Source: Parastagonospora avenae f. sp. tritici 18332-5
Lineage: Eukaryota > Ascomycota > Dothideomycetes > Pleosporales > Phaeosphaeriaceae
Direction: 5' to 3'
DNA: 64,000 nt
Assembly: GCA_022559985.1 (NCBI GenBank)
Contig: JAFJTR010000014.1
Location: 1 to 64,000 of the forward strand
Shown: piece by piece, positions 31,812 to 43,644 of the stretch
Layout: each line of letters opens with the position of its first letter
Position numbering within the stretch: position 1 is the stretch's first letter
Made by a program: the position numbers and the translations under genes
The notes under the pieces: generated by a model
Seen by the model: only the letters and a program-made list of their open reading frames with translations
Database searches by the model: none
What the model was told of the DNA's origin: nothing

Positions 31812-33157
31812 ATGGCGTCTCTCAGTGCTCAGCGCAAGCACAAGGTGACAGTTGTAGGCTCTGGCAACTGGTACGTCACTCATTCGCTTTCAAAATCAGT
31901 TCACTTCGTGAAGATCCCAGCAAGCTAGATGAAAAAGCGGCATAGTGAGAAACTGACAAGACTAGGGGAACCACCATGGCCAAGCTTGTCGCGGAGACGG
32001 TCAAGGAGAACCCGTCTCTCTTTGACGAGACGATACGCATGTGGGTATACGAGGAAGAGGTCACCATACCCAAAGATTCAAGACACTACAAGGGCACAGA
32101 CAAGCCGGAGAAGCTCTCTGAGATCATCAACACCAAACACGAGAACGTCAAGTACCTCCCAAACATTACGCTGCCGTCCAACGTCGTTGCTGTCACCGAC
32201 CTCCCCGAGTCTTGCAAGGACTCTACGTTCCTCATCTTCGTCCTGCCACATCAGTTCATCGCCAGGACATGCAAGCAACTCGAAGGAAAGATCCTACCAT
32301 ATGCGCGAGCGATATGTTGCACCAAGGGCGTTGATGTCAGCGAGAAGGGCATCCGACTCATGTCTGAGACGATTGGCATGACCTTGAACATCTACTGTGG
32401 TGCCCTTTCAGGAGCCAACATTGCCTCTGAGATTGCTCAGGAGAAATACTCGGAGACCACGGTCGCGTACGACCCGCCGCCCATGGATTCGCGCAACCCC
32501 ACACCAAGCGGTTCGCCAAATGCTTCCCAGGTCGATCTCATCAACCCGAGCAAAGCAGTCCCTGGCCCACGCTCGGCGCATCTTACGCCTCTCCCCATCG
32601 AGTACCCTCCCTTATCACATGAGAACGTCCGAACCCTCTTCCACCGACCATACTTCCACGTGCGAATTGTCAACGACGTCGCCGGCGTGTCCCTGGGAGG
32701 AGCCTTGAAGAACATCATTGCCCTAGCAGCCGGCTTTGTCGATGGCCTCGGCTGGGGAGACAACGCCAAAGCGGCCGTGATGCGCGTTGGCATTCTGGAG
32801 ATGGTCAAGTTTGGCAAGGCATTCTTTGGCGAGAGCTCGCGCACAAGCACCTTCACCGAGGAGAGCTGTGGTGTAGCGGATGTGATTACATCGTGCTCCG
32901 GTGGTCGCAACTTCCGCTGTGCCAAGATGGCCATCGAACGCGGCAAGACAATCTACGAGATCGAGCAGTCGGAGCTCAACGGCCAGAAACTCCAAGGTAC
33001 CAGTACGGCATACGAGGTGAACGAGTTCTTGAAAAGCGAGGGTGTAGAGGACGAGTACCCCCTTTTCACAGCCGTTTACAACATTCTAGAGGGCAACAAC
33101 AAGCCGGAGGATATTCCTATGCTCATCGAGCCAAAGGTCGTCAAGCCAAAGTTCTGA
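31812..33157 (+). CDS. GPD1: Glycerol-3-phosphate dehydrogenase (NAD+)
   Basis: Reduces dihydroxyacetone phosphate to glycerol-3-phosphate with NADH, feeding glycerol (osmolyte) and glycerolipid synthesis. Exons join(31812..31870,31966..33157), 416 aa. The 95-nt intron falls inside the NAD-binding GSGNWGTTMAKLV motif, so the small first exon is needed for the Rossmann loop. Other hallmarks are FVLPHQFI, CCTKGVDV, SGANIASEIA, the catalytic-Lys region LGGALKNIIALAAGFVDGLG, and SSRTSTFTEESCGVADVITSC. A ~45-residue Pro/Ser insert (YDPPPMDSRNPTPSG...) before HRPYFHV is of the kind found in filamentous-fungal orthologues. The ATG at 31812 is the first in frame, but the leader is open upstream and basic. 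Confidence 0.97.
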
Positions 33158-34186
33158 CTGAGCGTACCACAGCGTGGCAATCTGTGAGTGGACAGACGGA
33201 GCACATGCGTGATGGATGGGATGTACATTGCAACAAGACCAAAATCGATACCCAGTAAGAGAATAGAACATTCAAAAGGCTTGTAGCAATGCAACATCAA
33301 CTAGAAGTCGCATTTCTTCTTCTGCATGATATCAAATACGAAAGAGGCGAGCAGGGTCCGACGGATAGCAGCTCGTCTCATAGCTTGAAGCTATACATGG
33401 GGTCTTTTCGTCGCAATTGAAGCCTAAAAATACCTTGTACAGCTCAACCTATTCATTGCGCTTGTTCACTTTCTGTCGTGTTTGATAATCTTCGGTCCTT
33501 TGTCAGCCGCATCCATGAGATCAGCAAGAGTGAGTGGCTAGCCGAGGGCACAACGTGCTTCAACACGGCCAGCATTCTGGTGCATGCGCGACAAACCAAT
33601 ATCTGACGTCAGGTGTAACTTTTACTAATTCAAAGTCCGCGGACGGCACTCCGAAGTATTTCAAAGCACCTTGAGTCGGTGAGCCAATCAGTGCGAGTGG
33701 ATATGGCCCTTGCCGATCAGACGCCGCCTCATCTCTGGGCATCAAAAAAATTGTTTCGTTAAGCAATCGCTGGGTGCAGCTCCACCACGACTCATGTTTC
33801 AACAGTGCTCAGGAACAACCCAGCATTTAATGACTCTTTTTCCTAGTTGAGGGTCCTTTTAGCGGAGAATATCATGTATACCCGGAGTTGTTCCGCCTGC
33901 GGCCCGCGCGATGGTATCAATTAGCTCTGCTAGGTCGAGTTCATCAAAAGCGTCATGACGAAATGAATCAATGTTATCTCCGGAATCTCCAGCCTTGCGT
34001 TTGTCAACATTGGGATTGGCCTTGTATCCCCGATGAGATCTTCCTGTGACGTTTGGGTTCCTATTGCGCCTTCCCTTTCATGTCTACTACCGATTCTCTC
34101 TTTTGTTGTGATTTTCCTTCCTCTCTCATCCACTTTGTGCTGCAACCAAGCAGTGGCGCACAAGACCTGACACCCACACCGCCAAC
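33158..34186. other. Intergenic region, ABC transporter upstream
   Basis: 1.03 kb with the GPD1 3' end, repeat family B copy 2 (~33391-33490) and the ABC transporter promoter. No gene or RNA recognised. Confidence 0.5.
33391..33490 (+). repeat. Dispersed repeat family B, copy 2
   Basis: Carries cgtcgcaattgaagcct and, ~50 bp on, cttgttcactttctgtcgtg. The same two words occur in the same order in copy 3 (49842 onward) with mostly C/T changes. Confidence 0.5.
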
Positions 34187-37100
34187 ATGCTCTGGGGATC
34201 TAATCTCCAAAACCAACCGTCAAGAGATAGTCGCCGAAACCCATGGCACGAGGATGAATATCTCCGTGATGGAAGAGAAGAAGTAGTAACAACGCCCGGC
34301 GAAAGCGACGACAGCAGCCCAACCAGAATCGATCGCAATGCAGGGACCTGGGGCGAGCGCGACGCAGGGCGACTGAACACGCGCACCGCCGCGGAAGACC
34401 TCAATGTCCTTAGGGAGGAATTGGCGTCACTATCCCGGACACGCTCACACGGACAGCAGCAGGCTGATGGCAATGATGGCCTTTTCAGGACGCTGAGCAG
34501 AAAGAGCACGCGTCAGAGCGGACATCAGCACGATGAGCTAGCGAAGACAACCAGCAGAAAGAGCATTCGCCCAAGTGCTGCCCACCAACCCTCAACGGAG
34601 AGCTCAATCCCGCGCACAGAAGACGAATCAGGAGATAAAGCAGACCAGGAGCCGGGAGATATCGGTGCAGTGGCCGCAGAGAAGGAAGATGACTTTGAGC
34701 TTGGCGAGTTCATGAAAGAGGGGCATTTCGAGAAGAGGAAAGATGGCGAGTCAGCGAAGAAGGTTGGCGTCGTGTACAGGAATCTTACTGTGAAGGGTGT
34801 GGGGTCTACGGCGTCGTTCGTGAGGACGCTGCCTGATGCTGTGATTGGCACTTTTGGGCCGGATCTATACCGCATCGTTTCGGGATGGGTTCCGGCGATT
34901 AGGCTTGGACGGCATAAGCAGACGAGGACGTTGATTCATGATTTCTCTGGAGTCGTAAAGGATGGAGAGATGTGTCTTGTGCTCGGAAGACCTGGATCTG
35001 GATGCTCCACCTTCTTGAAAGCGATCGCGAACAATCGAGAGAGTTACGCCTCCGTCGAGGGAGACGTATCTTACGGAGGTATTTCAGCGGAAAAGCAGAA
35101 GAAGCATTTTCGTGGCGAGGTCAACTATAACCCTGAGGATGACTCGCATATGGCCAACCTCAACGTCTGGCAGACTTTGTCGTTTGCGCTCAAGAACAAG
35201 ACGAGGAAGAACGAGAAGGGCGATATCCCTGTCATTCTTGACGCACTTTTGAGGATATTTGGGATTTCACATACCAAGTATACCCTTGTGGGTGACGAGT
35301 ACGTCCGCGGCGTGAGTGGTGGTGAGCGCAAGCGCGTCTCCATTGCGGAGACTCTGGCGACCAAGAGCACTGTTGTTTGTTGGGACAACTCAACACGTGG
35401 ATTGGATGCATCGACCGCCCTTGACTACGCGAAATCGCTGCGCATCATGACCGACATCTCGAATCGAACCACATTTGTCACACTGTATCAAGCTGGAGAG
35501 GGAATCTACGAGGTGATGGATAAGGTCATCGTCATCGACCAGGGCCGCTGCATTTACCAAGGTCCTGCACGCGAAGCACGCCAATATTTCATCGACCTCG
35601 GTTTTCACTGCCCCGAACGACAGACTACCGCAGATTTTCTCACTGCTGTCACTGATCCGACCGAACGTCAGTTCCGCGAAGGCTATGAAGCCAGCGCGCC
35701 CAAGACCCCTGAAGATCTCGAAAAGGCGTTCAGACAGTCTGACTTGCACAAGAGGGGACTCGCTGAGATCGAGCAATATGAATCAGACCTCAAGGACAGT
35801 GGGTACAAGGATGCCAAGGAGTTTGAAGGCGCTGTACGCGAAAGCAAGAGTAAGACTGTACGCAAGAAGTCGCCTTTCACTGTCTCCTTCATTCGACAAG
35901 TATTGGCTTGTACCCAGCGTGAGTTCTGGCTCACGTGGGGCGACAAGACGACTCTATACACGAAGTTCTTCATCATTATCTCCAACGGTCTCATCGTCGG
36001 ATCGCTCTTCTACGGCCAGTCTCTCGACAGTTCAGGAGCTTTCAGTCGCGGTGGCTCGCTCTTCTTCTCGATTTTGTTCCTTGGCTGGCTGCAATTGTCT
36101 GAACTCATGAAGGCTGTCTCCGGCCGCGACGTTGTCAAGCGTCACGAAGACTTTGCCTTCTATCACCCCAGCGCTGTTAGTATCGCTCGTGTGCTTCAGG
36201 ACTTCCCTCTCCTACTCGTTCAGGTCATCCCATTCGGTAAGCATGATGCAATGAAGGTCTTCAGCCGATCGTATTAGCTAACAATCTGTAGCGCTCATCA
36301 TGTACTTTTTGCAGGGTCTTGATGTTGATGTGAGCAAGTTCTTCATCTACTTCCTGTTCATCTACACGACTACCTTCTGCATCACGGCACTATACCGTAT
36401 GTTCGCGGCGCTCTCGCCGACGATCGATGACGCAGTGAGATTTTCGGGTATTGCGCTGAACCTGCTGATTATCTACACTGGTTACGTGATTCCGAAGCCG
36501 CAGCTTTTGGGACAGTATATCTGGTTTGGCTGGCTGGTATGTTCAGCAATCGTCATCCTCCCCGTTTCAAGATGTTGATGAAGTTGTAGTACTACGTAAA
36601 CCCCGTTGCCTACTCTTTCGAGGCAGTGGAAGCTAACGAGTTTTCCAACCGAATCATGGAATGTGCTCCCGAGCAGCTTGTTCCCCAGGGGCCTGGCATC
36701 GATCCTGCGTACCAAGGGTGCGCTTTGACTGGCGCGCCTCCGAACTCGAACAGGGTGCCTGGAGCCGACTACCTCGCAACCAGCTTCAACTACTCGCGAT
36801 CAAACCTCTGGCGCAATTTTGGAGTCGTCATCGCATTTGCAGTGCTCTATCTCGTCGTCACCGTCATCGGCACCGAGTGCCTTTCATTCGCCAAATCCGG
36901 CGGAGGAGCGCTCATCTTCAAGAAATCGAAGCGCGCAAAGAAAGCCGTCAAGCAAGATACGGCTGATGAAGAGAAGGTCGTTACTGGAGACTCGAGTGGC
37001 AGCTCTTCGGAGACTGCGACTGCCAATGCGAACGAGGAAGAGGCGCTTGAATCTATTTCGAGCAGTGAGAGCGTTTTCACTTGGAAGGATGTGGAATATA

Positions 37101-39268
37101 CTGTTCCGTACCAGGGCGGCGAAAGGAAGCTTCTGAATAAAGTACATGGATACGCTAAGCCGGGTGTCATGGTTGCGCTTGTTGGTGCTTCTGGAGCTGG
37201 TAAAACGACGTTGCTGAACACGCTGTCACAGCGCCAGAGTACTGGTGTCGTGTCCGGTGAGATGCTTGTGGATGGCAGAGACCTAGGAAAGGTACGTTAT
37301 TCGAATATTGATGAAGTACTACACTAACTTGAGTTCATTCAGGCCTTCCAAAGAGGTACCGGCTTCTGCGAGCAAATGGACCTCCATGACGGCACAGCGA
37401 CAATCCGCGAAGCCCTCGAGTTCTCAGCCATCTTACGCCAAGACAAGGAGACGCCGAGACAGGAGAAGATTGACTACGTGGACAAGATTATCGACCTCCT
37501 CGAGCTTCATGATATGCAGGATGCGCTCGTGTCGAGCCTGGGTGTCGAACAGAAGAAGCGCCTCACCATTGGCGTGGAGCTCGCGGCCAAGCCGTCTCTG
37601 CTTCTATTCCTTGACGAGCCAACATCTGGATTGGACAGCAACAGCGCCTACTCCATCGTCCGCTTTTTGAAGAAACTCGCATCAGCTGGTCAGGCTATCG
37701 TCTGCACTATTCACCAGCCTTCCAGTGTCCTCATCCAACAATTCGACATGATCCTCGCTCTCAACCCCGGCGGCAACACATTCTATTTTGGCCCCGTCGG
37801 CGAGAACGGCGGCGATGTGATCAAGTACTTCGGCGACCGCGGCGTCCAATGCCCACCCAACAAGAACGTCGCTGAATTCATCCTCGAAACCGCTGCTAAG
37901 CCTGTCAAACGCAAAGATGGCAGCCGCATCAATTGGAACGACGAGTGGCAGAAATCCCCTAACAACCAAGAAATGCTTAAGGAGATTGATCGCATCAAGG
38001 CAGACCGCAGCAAGAAAGTCGCTGAGCAAAACGAAGTGGAACAGACGGAGTTCGCGGCACCTATATGGCTTCAGACTACTATGCTGGTACGTTAAACACT
38101 CACTGTATCCATGTCTCTACCCGGTTATACTGACACCTCATAGACGAAACGCACATTCACCCAGTACTGGCGCGACCCCTCGTATCTATACGGCAAGCTC
38201 TTCGTCGCAGTCGTCATTGGCATTTTCAACGGCTTCACATTCTACCAGCTTGGTAACACGATTGGAGATTTGCAGAACAGGATGTTCACGTCCTTTTTGA
38301 TTCTGCTGATTCCTCCCACGATCGTCAAGTATGTCTTCCTAAATCTCTGTCACTCTATATACCAATACTAACAACCCTCTAGTTCAACGGTGCCGACCTT
38401 TTACAAAAACATGTCACTATGGCAGGCTCGCGAACTTCCCTCAAGGATTTATGGCTGGATCCCATTTTGCACAGTCTGTATCCCCGCGTGCATCTCTTGA
38501 AGATACACTAACATCCTCCAGGCGCAAGTCGTCGCCGAAATCCCCATTGCGATCCTCTCCTCCGTCCTCTACTGGGTCCTGTGGTACTTCCCAGCCGGTC
38601 TCCCCACCGATTCTTCGACTGCTGGCTATGTGTTCCTCATGACAATGCTCTTCTACCTCTTCGTCTCCTCCTGGGGTCAATGGATCTGCGCCTTCGCCCC
38701 CTCCTTCACCGTCATCAGCAACGTCCTGCCCTTTTTCTTCGTCATGTTCGGCCTGTTCAACGGCGTCGTGCGGCCGTATGCCGAAATGCCCGTGTTCTGG
38801 CGTTACTGGATGTACTACGTCAACCCCAGCACCTACTGGATCGGCGGCGTCCTCAGCGCCACACTGGACGGCATACCTGTGCAATGCCAACAAACCGAAA
38901 CCGCAATCTTCAACGCTCCGCCCGGCCAGACATGCGGCCAATACGCACAGACATTTGTCGCGCAGGCGCCCGGCTACTTGCTCAACCCCGATGCGACGAA
39001 TGGATGCCAGTACTGCCCTTACTCGGTTGGAAATGACTACCTGGCCACCATTAACATCAAGGCGAGCGATAAGTGGAGAGACTTTGGCATCTTCCTCGCG
39101 TTTTGCTGCAGTAATTGGGCGCTGGTGTACTTTTTCATTTGGAGCGTGAGGATCAAGGGATGGAGCTTTGGGTTTGGCAAGCTGTTCGGTGGGCTGGGAA
39201 AGGTTGTGAGTAAGGTGAAAGGTGTTGCAGGTGGGAAGAAGAAGAAGCAGGGCGAGGGCGAGGCTTGA
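34187..39268 (+). CDS. PDR-type ABC transporter (ABCG full-size)
   Basis: Plasma-membrane ATP-driven exporter of the pleiotropic drug resistance family. Seven exons: join(34187..36236,36292..36536,36590..37291,37343..38086,38144..38328,38383..38473,38522..39268), 1587 aa, the usual size. Layout is NBD1-TMD1-NBD2-TMD2. NBD1 has the degenerate fungal Walker A GRPGSGCST (267-275, Cys for Lys), a canonical signature VSGGERKRVSIAE and CWDNSTRGLD. NBD2 has a canonical Walker A GASGAGKTT (964-972), the degenerate signature LGVEQKKRLTIGVEL and FLDEPTSGLDS. This mirrored asymmetry is typical of PDR pumps. TMD2 ends with a Cys-rich external loop (CQQTE, TCGQY, CQYC) and YLATINIKASDKWRDFGIF. Phase-consistent GT-AG pairs support each junction. 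The N-terminus is ~200 residues, charged and Ser/Arg-rich, with possible phosphosites. Substrate unknown; drug, toxin or phytoalexin export is the family role. Confidence 0.95.
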
Positions 39269-39532
39269 GTGATGGAGATACGTGGAGATGTCATATCGAA
39301 AGAATCTGAACATGACCGTGCGAAAAGCCTGATGTAGCCGGCAGGCTGTACAATCGCCTTCGCGAGATTTGCCGTGATAGATGAGTTCATTCGATAAGTT
39401 GCTGCATGTACATACTCCATAACCTGCGTAGCCCGAAATTCAAATCATATCCTCCCTCGAAGTCGCGAAAACATGCTCCGCCAACCAATCATACACTCGA
39501 ATCAACCACATCCGCCTCCGCCCCCAGCTCCA

Positions 39533-40477
39533 TTACTTATCCTCCGTATGAACATGATACCTCTCACAACAGTCCCTATTCATACCCTCAATCCATGTCT
39601 GCTTATGACTCGCCGTGCCGGGCACTCTCTTCGCATCCCTCAACTTGACCAACACATCCACCAAGAAGTCCTTCGGCAACTTAGCCTGATCCTCTTTGAG
39701 CGTCTTAAAACCCCATGTCTCTACCACAATATCGACTAAGAAACTTCTCAGCGGACTACCGGGCCTCGTGCGGACATACAGGACCCTCACTTGCGTAATC
39801 GCCACAGCCCAATCCTGCACATTCATCTGATAAACGAGCGCGATAGCAGCATTCTGCAGCTGCTGCATGCCGTTGTCGCTTGCGAACAAGTAGAGCTGCA
39901 AGGTCTTACTATTATCGAAGGGGATCTTGCCGTTGGTGTTGGCGCCGGATGCCCAGAATTTGCTGGTGTACAGCCAGTACTTCACCGTCTCGAAGACTTC
40001 GGGATCGACGTCGAGCAGGGCAAGGGTCTTGGACCGAGTTCGTGCTATGCCGAGAGGCATTGAGGTGAAGACGGTTGAATGGTGAGCCAGGGGGCCTTGG
40101 TGTATTGAGTACTCCTTTGTGAGAGGCACGGCCCACCCGGACGGTGACAAGGTCGTCAAAGGAGCCACTATGCTTGTTAGCTTGGCCTTGTAGTATGCAT
40201 GAGGTGGTAAGACTCACGCAGGAGGCACGCCACTCGTGTGCTTGCACTCGGGGTGTTCGAGCGGGTGATGTTGATTTGCAGTGGGCTCGGTCTTCATGTT
40301 CCGCGCCGGCTTCTTGTCTCGTTGCGTAGGTATCAGAAGATCACTGGCCCGCTTTCGTCCGCGACCTGGCGTCATGGTAGCCTTCGGTATCAGGAAAGGG
40401 TTGGGAGGGATCGTCGAGTCAGACGGGAAGTAAGAATCGCCCACTAGATGACATCCATCCCGGTTTCGTCGTGGCAT
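39533..40477 (-). pseudogene. BTB/POZ-domain gene with a 1-nt frameshift
   Basis: Exon 1 (40218-40477) encodes a basic, probably nuclear N-terminus (GRGRKRASDLL). A 50-nt intron (GTGAGT, gctaac branch) leads to exon 2 from 40167. Exon 2 starts in phase with GSFDDLVTVRVGRASHK, a clear BTB strand, but the frame then fails. The rest of the domain (KEYSIHQGPLAHHSTVF, then DVDPEVFETVKYWLYTSKF) lies in the next frame and runs to the stop at 39533. One extra base near 40115-40130 explains it. Downstream sequence is intact, so the break is recent or a sequence error. BTB proteins of this class mediate dimerisation or Cul3-type contacts; the partner is unknown. Convergent with the ABC transporter (264 bp between stops). 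Confidence 0.65.
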
Positions 40478-40997
40478 TAGGATTGGTGGGTGAAAGCGTG
40501 GCGCAGGGAGTATGGTAGGTCATTTCGAGAGGCTTCGCTCGATGTCGAATGAGGCGAGAGACCGTGACAGCCATCGTGCCTTCCTCCAATCGCTGTGCCA
40601 AGAGCACCCATCCTGCTGGTCAAAAAGACGTTGGCACATGGCATGGAAGCCAGCGCTGTCAATGGCAGGTGCATACGACAGTCTAGAGGGGAAGCGCATG
40701 TCATGTTCGTCAGTGAGCTGGGCGAAGAGCCTACAGGCTACTCGCTCACAAGTGAAGGTCGTACTGCTAAATGACGTGAAAGAGGGACCAAAAATCCGGA
40801 GAAACGATTAAGAAAGATGGATAAGGAAATCAGTATGAGAAGCACGGCATAAGCTTTCCTGACATGTACTCATATCATGATTTGCATAGGCCCTGTTCTA
40901 TGTCTCTTGTTGAACCGTGGCGCTATTCATGCCGGTCCCTAATCTTGATTCGTTATGCTCATGTAGCCGTATCCGCCTCATCACATGTTCCGCCCGC
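40478..40997. other. Intergenic region
   Basis: 520 bp with the BTB gene upstream region and the PRE7 3' end. Nothing recognised. Confidence 0.5.
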
Positions 40998-41841
40998 TTA
41001 ATCCTTCTTCAGCGGCGTGAACGTCTCCGCTATGCCCTCCTTTGTGATAATCATCATCTGTAGACCGTCACCGACCTCGATATGCCTCTCGACCGCGCTC
41101 GTAAACGCATCCCGCACCAAGTCCTCGACGTGGTCCTGCGACAGCGGCTCGATCTTCTTCTGCTTCAGGTCGTGACCAGTTCCGCTGCCCGGCTCGTACA
41201 TGTTCTTGAAGTTGACCTGGTTGTCTAAGAAGGGCATGATGAGCGATGCCGCTGCACCAGCCGCCCTGCATTGCTCTCGCTCGTAGCTGCCGACTGGGTC
41301 GTAGGAGTATAGCGCACCCGTGCCGTTCTCGTCGAGACCACCCAGGATGGCGTGGACGTAGTACGGAAAGAATCGCTTGTTGTAGAGGATGTGGCTGAGT
41401 CGTTGTGCGCATGCGGCAACAGACATGGGCTTGCCGTGCTGGTACTTGTACATCTTGACGATGGTGTCGAGACGCTCCTTCAACGCATCGCCGTCTGCTG
41501 CGAAGCCAACTACTGACAGCACTATCCTGGCACCCTTGTTCTCTGGCCCCTCGCCGCCGATTTTGAAGAGCTTTGGTGCATATCGTGTGTTGATGTTGTA
41601 ACCGGAAGTGGAACGTGTGTCACCGGCGAGGATGGCGAAGTCAGCACCCGAGATGCCCAGTGTTGAACCGCCATTGTCCGTGTAGCTAGATAAAATCAGT
41701 GAGAGTACTTTGAATGATTGTGAGGCTGCCATACGGGTAGAAGCCGTGTTGTCGCTCGCCTGATGGTGCAGCTGTGGGGGTTTGCTTGAACGAGTAACCA
41801 GGGCCGCCTTGCGGAGGTGCTCCGGAGAAGATCGCGGACAT
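40998..41841 (-). CDS. PRE7: 20S proteasome subunit beta type-6
   Basis: Non-catalytic beta6 subunit (yeast Pre7, human PSMB1) of the 20S core. Exons complement(join(40998..41685,41735..41841)), 264 aa. The 49-nt intron joins HGFYP to YTDNGGSTLGISG in phase 2. The longer open frame upstream in the track of exon 2 runs through the intron and is not the protein start; the ATG at 41841 gives the expected MSAIFSGAPPQGGPGYSF. Features include GGSTLGISGADFAILAGDTR, GYNINTRYAPKLFKI, VGFAADGDAL, the beta6-typical RFFPYYVHAILGGLDE, and QCRAAGAAASLIMPFLDNQV. The propeptide is short and the catalytic Thr1 position is not active in this subunit. The companion subunit PRE4 lies 1.8 kb away on the same strand. 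Confidence 0.96.
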
Positions 41842-42302
41842 TGTGGGATGGCGTGAAGCTTTTGACTGATTACCGGCTCAAATGGAGGAACTGGATGGCG
41901 AATTCGAGTGAGATTGGAAGGTAGAGTGGCGGAGTGCTTGCTGGCGGTGTTGACGGAGCTCACGTTGACGCGGAGCTCTGAAGCCTACCAATGCCAAGCA
42001 ATGGCCCGAGCTCCATGACTACGCTGCGGTGATCAACATGGCAATCCACTCACCTTGGCTTCAGATCACGGGAACGGCTCTAGTACATAGCTCGTTGCCC
42101 GATTTCGAGATGTCATTTATACATCCATATTCATCCGTCGTTGTCGTGATTTGAATGTCGCCAATAGCATTGCTCATCTTCCAATGTTTTCCTTCCAACA
42201 TGCTCACTCCACCGAAATACTTCCTCCGGCAGTGCTTGTCATTAGACTTGCATAATCCTATGAGCATCCAATATTACCAGTCACCTCTTTTATATATGAC
42301 CA
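41842..42302. other. Intergenic region, PRE7 promoter
   Basis: 461 bp between PRE7 and the epimerase gene, both on the minus strand. It holds the PRE7 promoter and the epimerase 3' end. No repeat or RNA gene was confirmed. Confidence 0.5.
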
Positions 42303-43274
42303 TCATTCCCTCCTCAAAACCCTCCTCCACGGAAACTCCTCCTTGAACCCCAACATCTCCCTAATCTTCCTATTCCTAACCGGCGCCTCTCTCCTCCCCA
42401 TCTCGTCCACAAACTCCGCCCTCTGACCCAACCCCCTCAGCCTCTCTACCGTACTCTCCTCCCCATCAAATACACTCTCATCATTTACCGCATTGAACAC
42501 CTGAAACCCCAACCCACTCGTCCTTACGCAACAATCCACCATATTACCCAAATCCCTCGCATCCGTATAACTCCACGCATGTGCCTTGAAATCCCCGGGC
42601 TGACTCAAATACGCCTCAAACTTGCGTGTATGGTTCTCAGGCTCAATCACCGCGCCGATCCTCAAGCAGTAAATATCCACGCCCTTGAAGCGTTTGGCGA
42701 AACTCGCCGCTACGCGTTCCATGCAGACTTTACTCGTGGCATACACATCCATGGGCTCCGTTGGCGATGTTTCAGTCAGGGGGAAGTGCGGGTAGTCGAT
42801 GTCGCCTTCGGCATATGTGACGCCGTAGGTGGTGATGGAGGACGCGAGGATGATCTTCTTGATCCCAAGTTTGCAGGCGGATTCGATGATGTTGTAGGAG
42901 CTCATGGTGTTGATGCGGAAGGTTTCGTTGTCGGGGAGGCGCATGGGTTGGGGTATGCCTTGAGATGAAATTAGATGGTATGCATGTTAGAGAATGGGGA
43001 TGGATGTACCGGCAAAGTGCACGACTGCATCTGGGGTTCGGATTTCATCTGTGAATGGCTCGCCGATGCGGAAGTGGCATGATAGGCTGTTGAAGGCTTG
43101 GGCGCCGTCTGTAAGGTCGGCTTTCAAGGTGTGGACGTTTGGATTGTCCAGTGGTGCTGTATCGACATTGAGTATATCATGTCCGTATGAAAGCAACCTC
43201 TCAATAACATGACGCCCTGCTACTCCAGAACCGCCTGTAAAGACTATCCTCTTGCCCCACTTTGGTGTAGACAT
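42303..43274 (-). CDS. NAD-dependent epimerase/dehydratase (extended SDR)
   Basis: Exons complement(join(42303..42958,43010..43274)), 306 aa. The 51-nt intron joins VVHFAG to IPQPMRLPDNETF. The N-terminal Rossmann motif is VFTGGSGVAGRHV. Aspartate in ILNVDTAPLD after beta2 suggests NAD over NADP. Strand beta4 gives PDAVVHFAG. The catalytic residues lie in LASSITTYG (Ser/Thr) and YATSKVCME (Tyr-x3-Lys). The C-terminal part (YTDARDLGNMVDCCV, FQVFNAVNDES) is sugar-nucleotide-epimerase-like. The nearest relatives I can name are small sugar epimerases and uronate-dehydrogenase-like SDRs; the substrate is unknown. I start at the ATG at 43274 because MSTPKWGKRIVFTGG places the first strand normally; an in-frame ATG at 43355 would add 27 residues. 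It sits between PRE7 and PRE4. Confidence 0.88.
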
Positions 43275-43644
43275 GTTTGCGGAATTGGCTATGTTTGGAG
43301 TGATGAATGATGGAAAAGCTTCGAGTGGTAGCGTAAGATTCATAAACTCAAGCAAATGAACATACCCCGGTGTTCTTAAGCTCTGTTACACCTGTGTCTA
43401 GGTGGAGCTACCCCGCTCTTCGGAGACTGGTTCGGTGCTATGTTGCCAGCCTATGGTCATCGCCCACGAACCAGACTTGCTTACACAGGTCACAGCGATG
43501 CACGCTCACACTTCATGCACCTGGCGTTGGATCTGTCAACCGTGATCGGTACATTCATTCATGTCTATCATGTAGTAGCTGGCATAGACGCTTACTGACG
43601 CCGATCTGCCAATTCATTCCACCCGGTCCAGAGGGTCGACACGC
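43275..43644. other. Intergenic region
   Basis: 370 bp with the epimerase upstream region and the PRE4 3' end. Nothing else seen. Confidence 0.5.

Noticed and set aside
40998..41963. Unspliced 321-residue reading of PRE7
   Set aside because: Its first ~75 residues come from the upstream region, exon 1 read out of frame and the intron; the two-exon model gives the conserved beta6 N-terminus.
42072..42160. Short matches (aacggctctagt; ccgtcgt words) to other gaps, suggesting a fourth family B copy
   Set aside because: Only isolated 7-12 bp words match, without the paired-word spacing seen in the three accepted copies.
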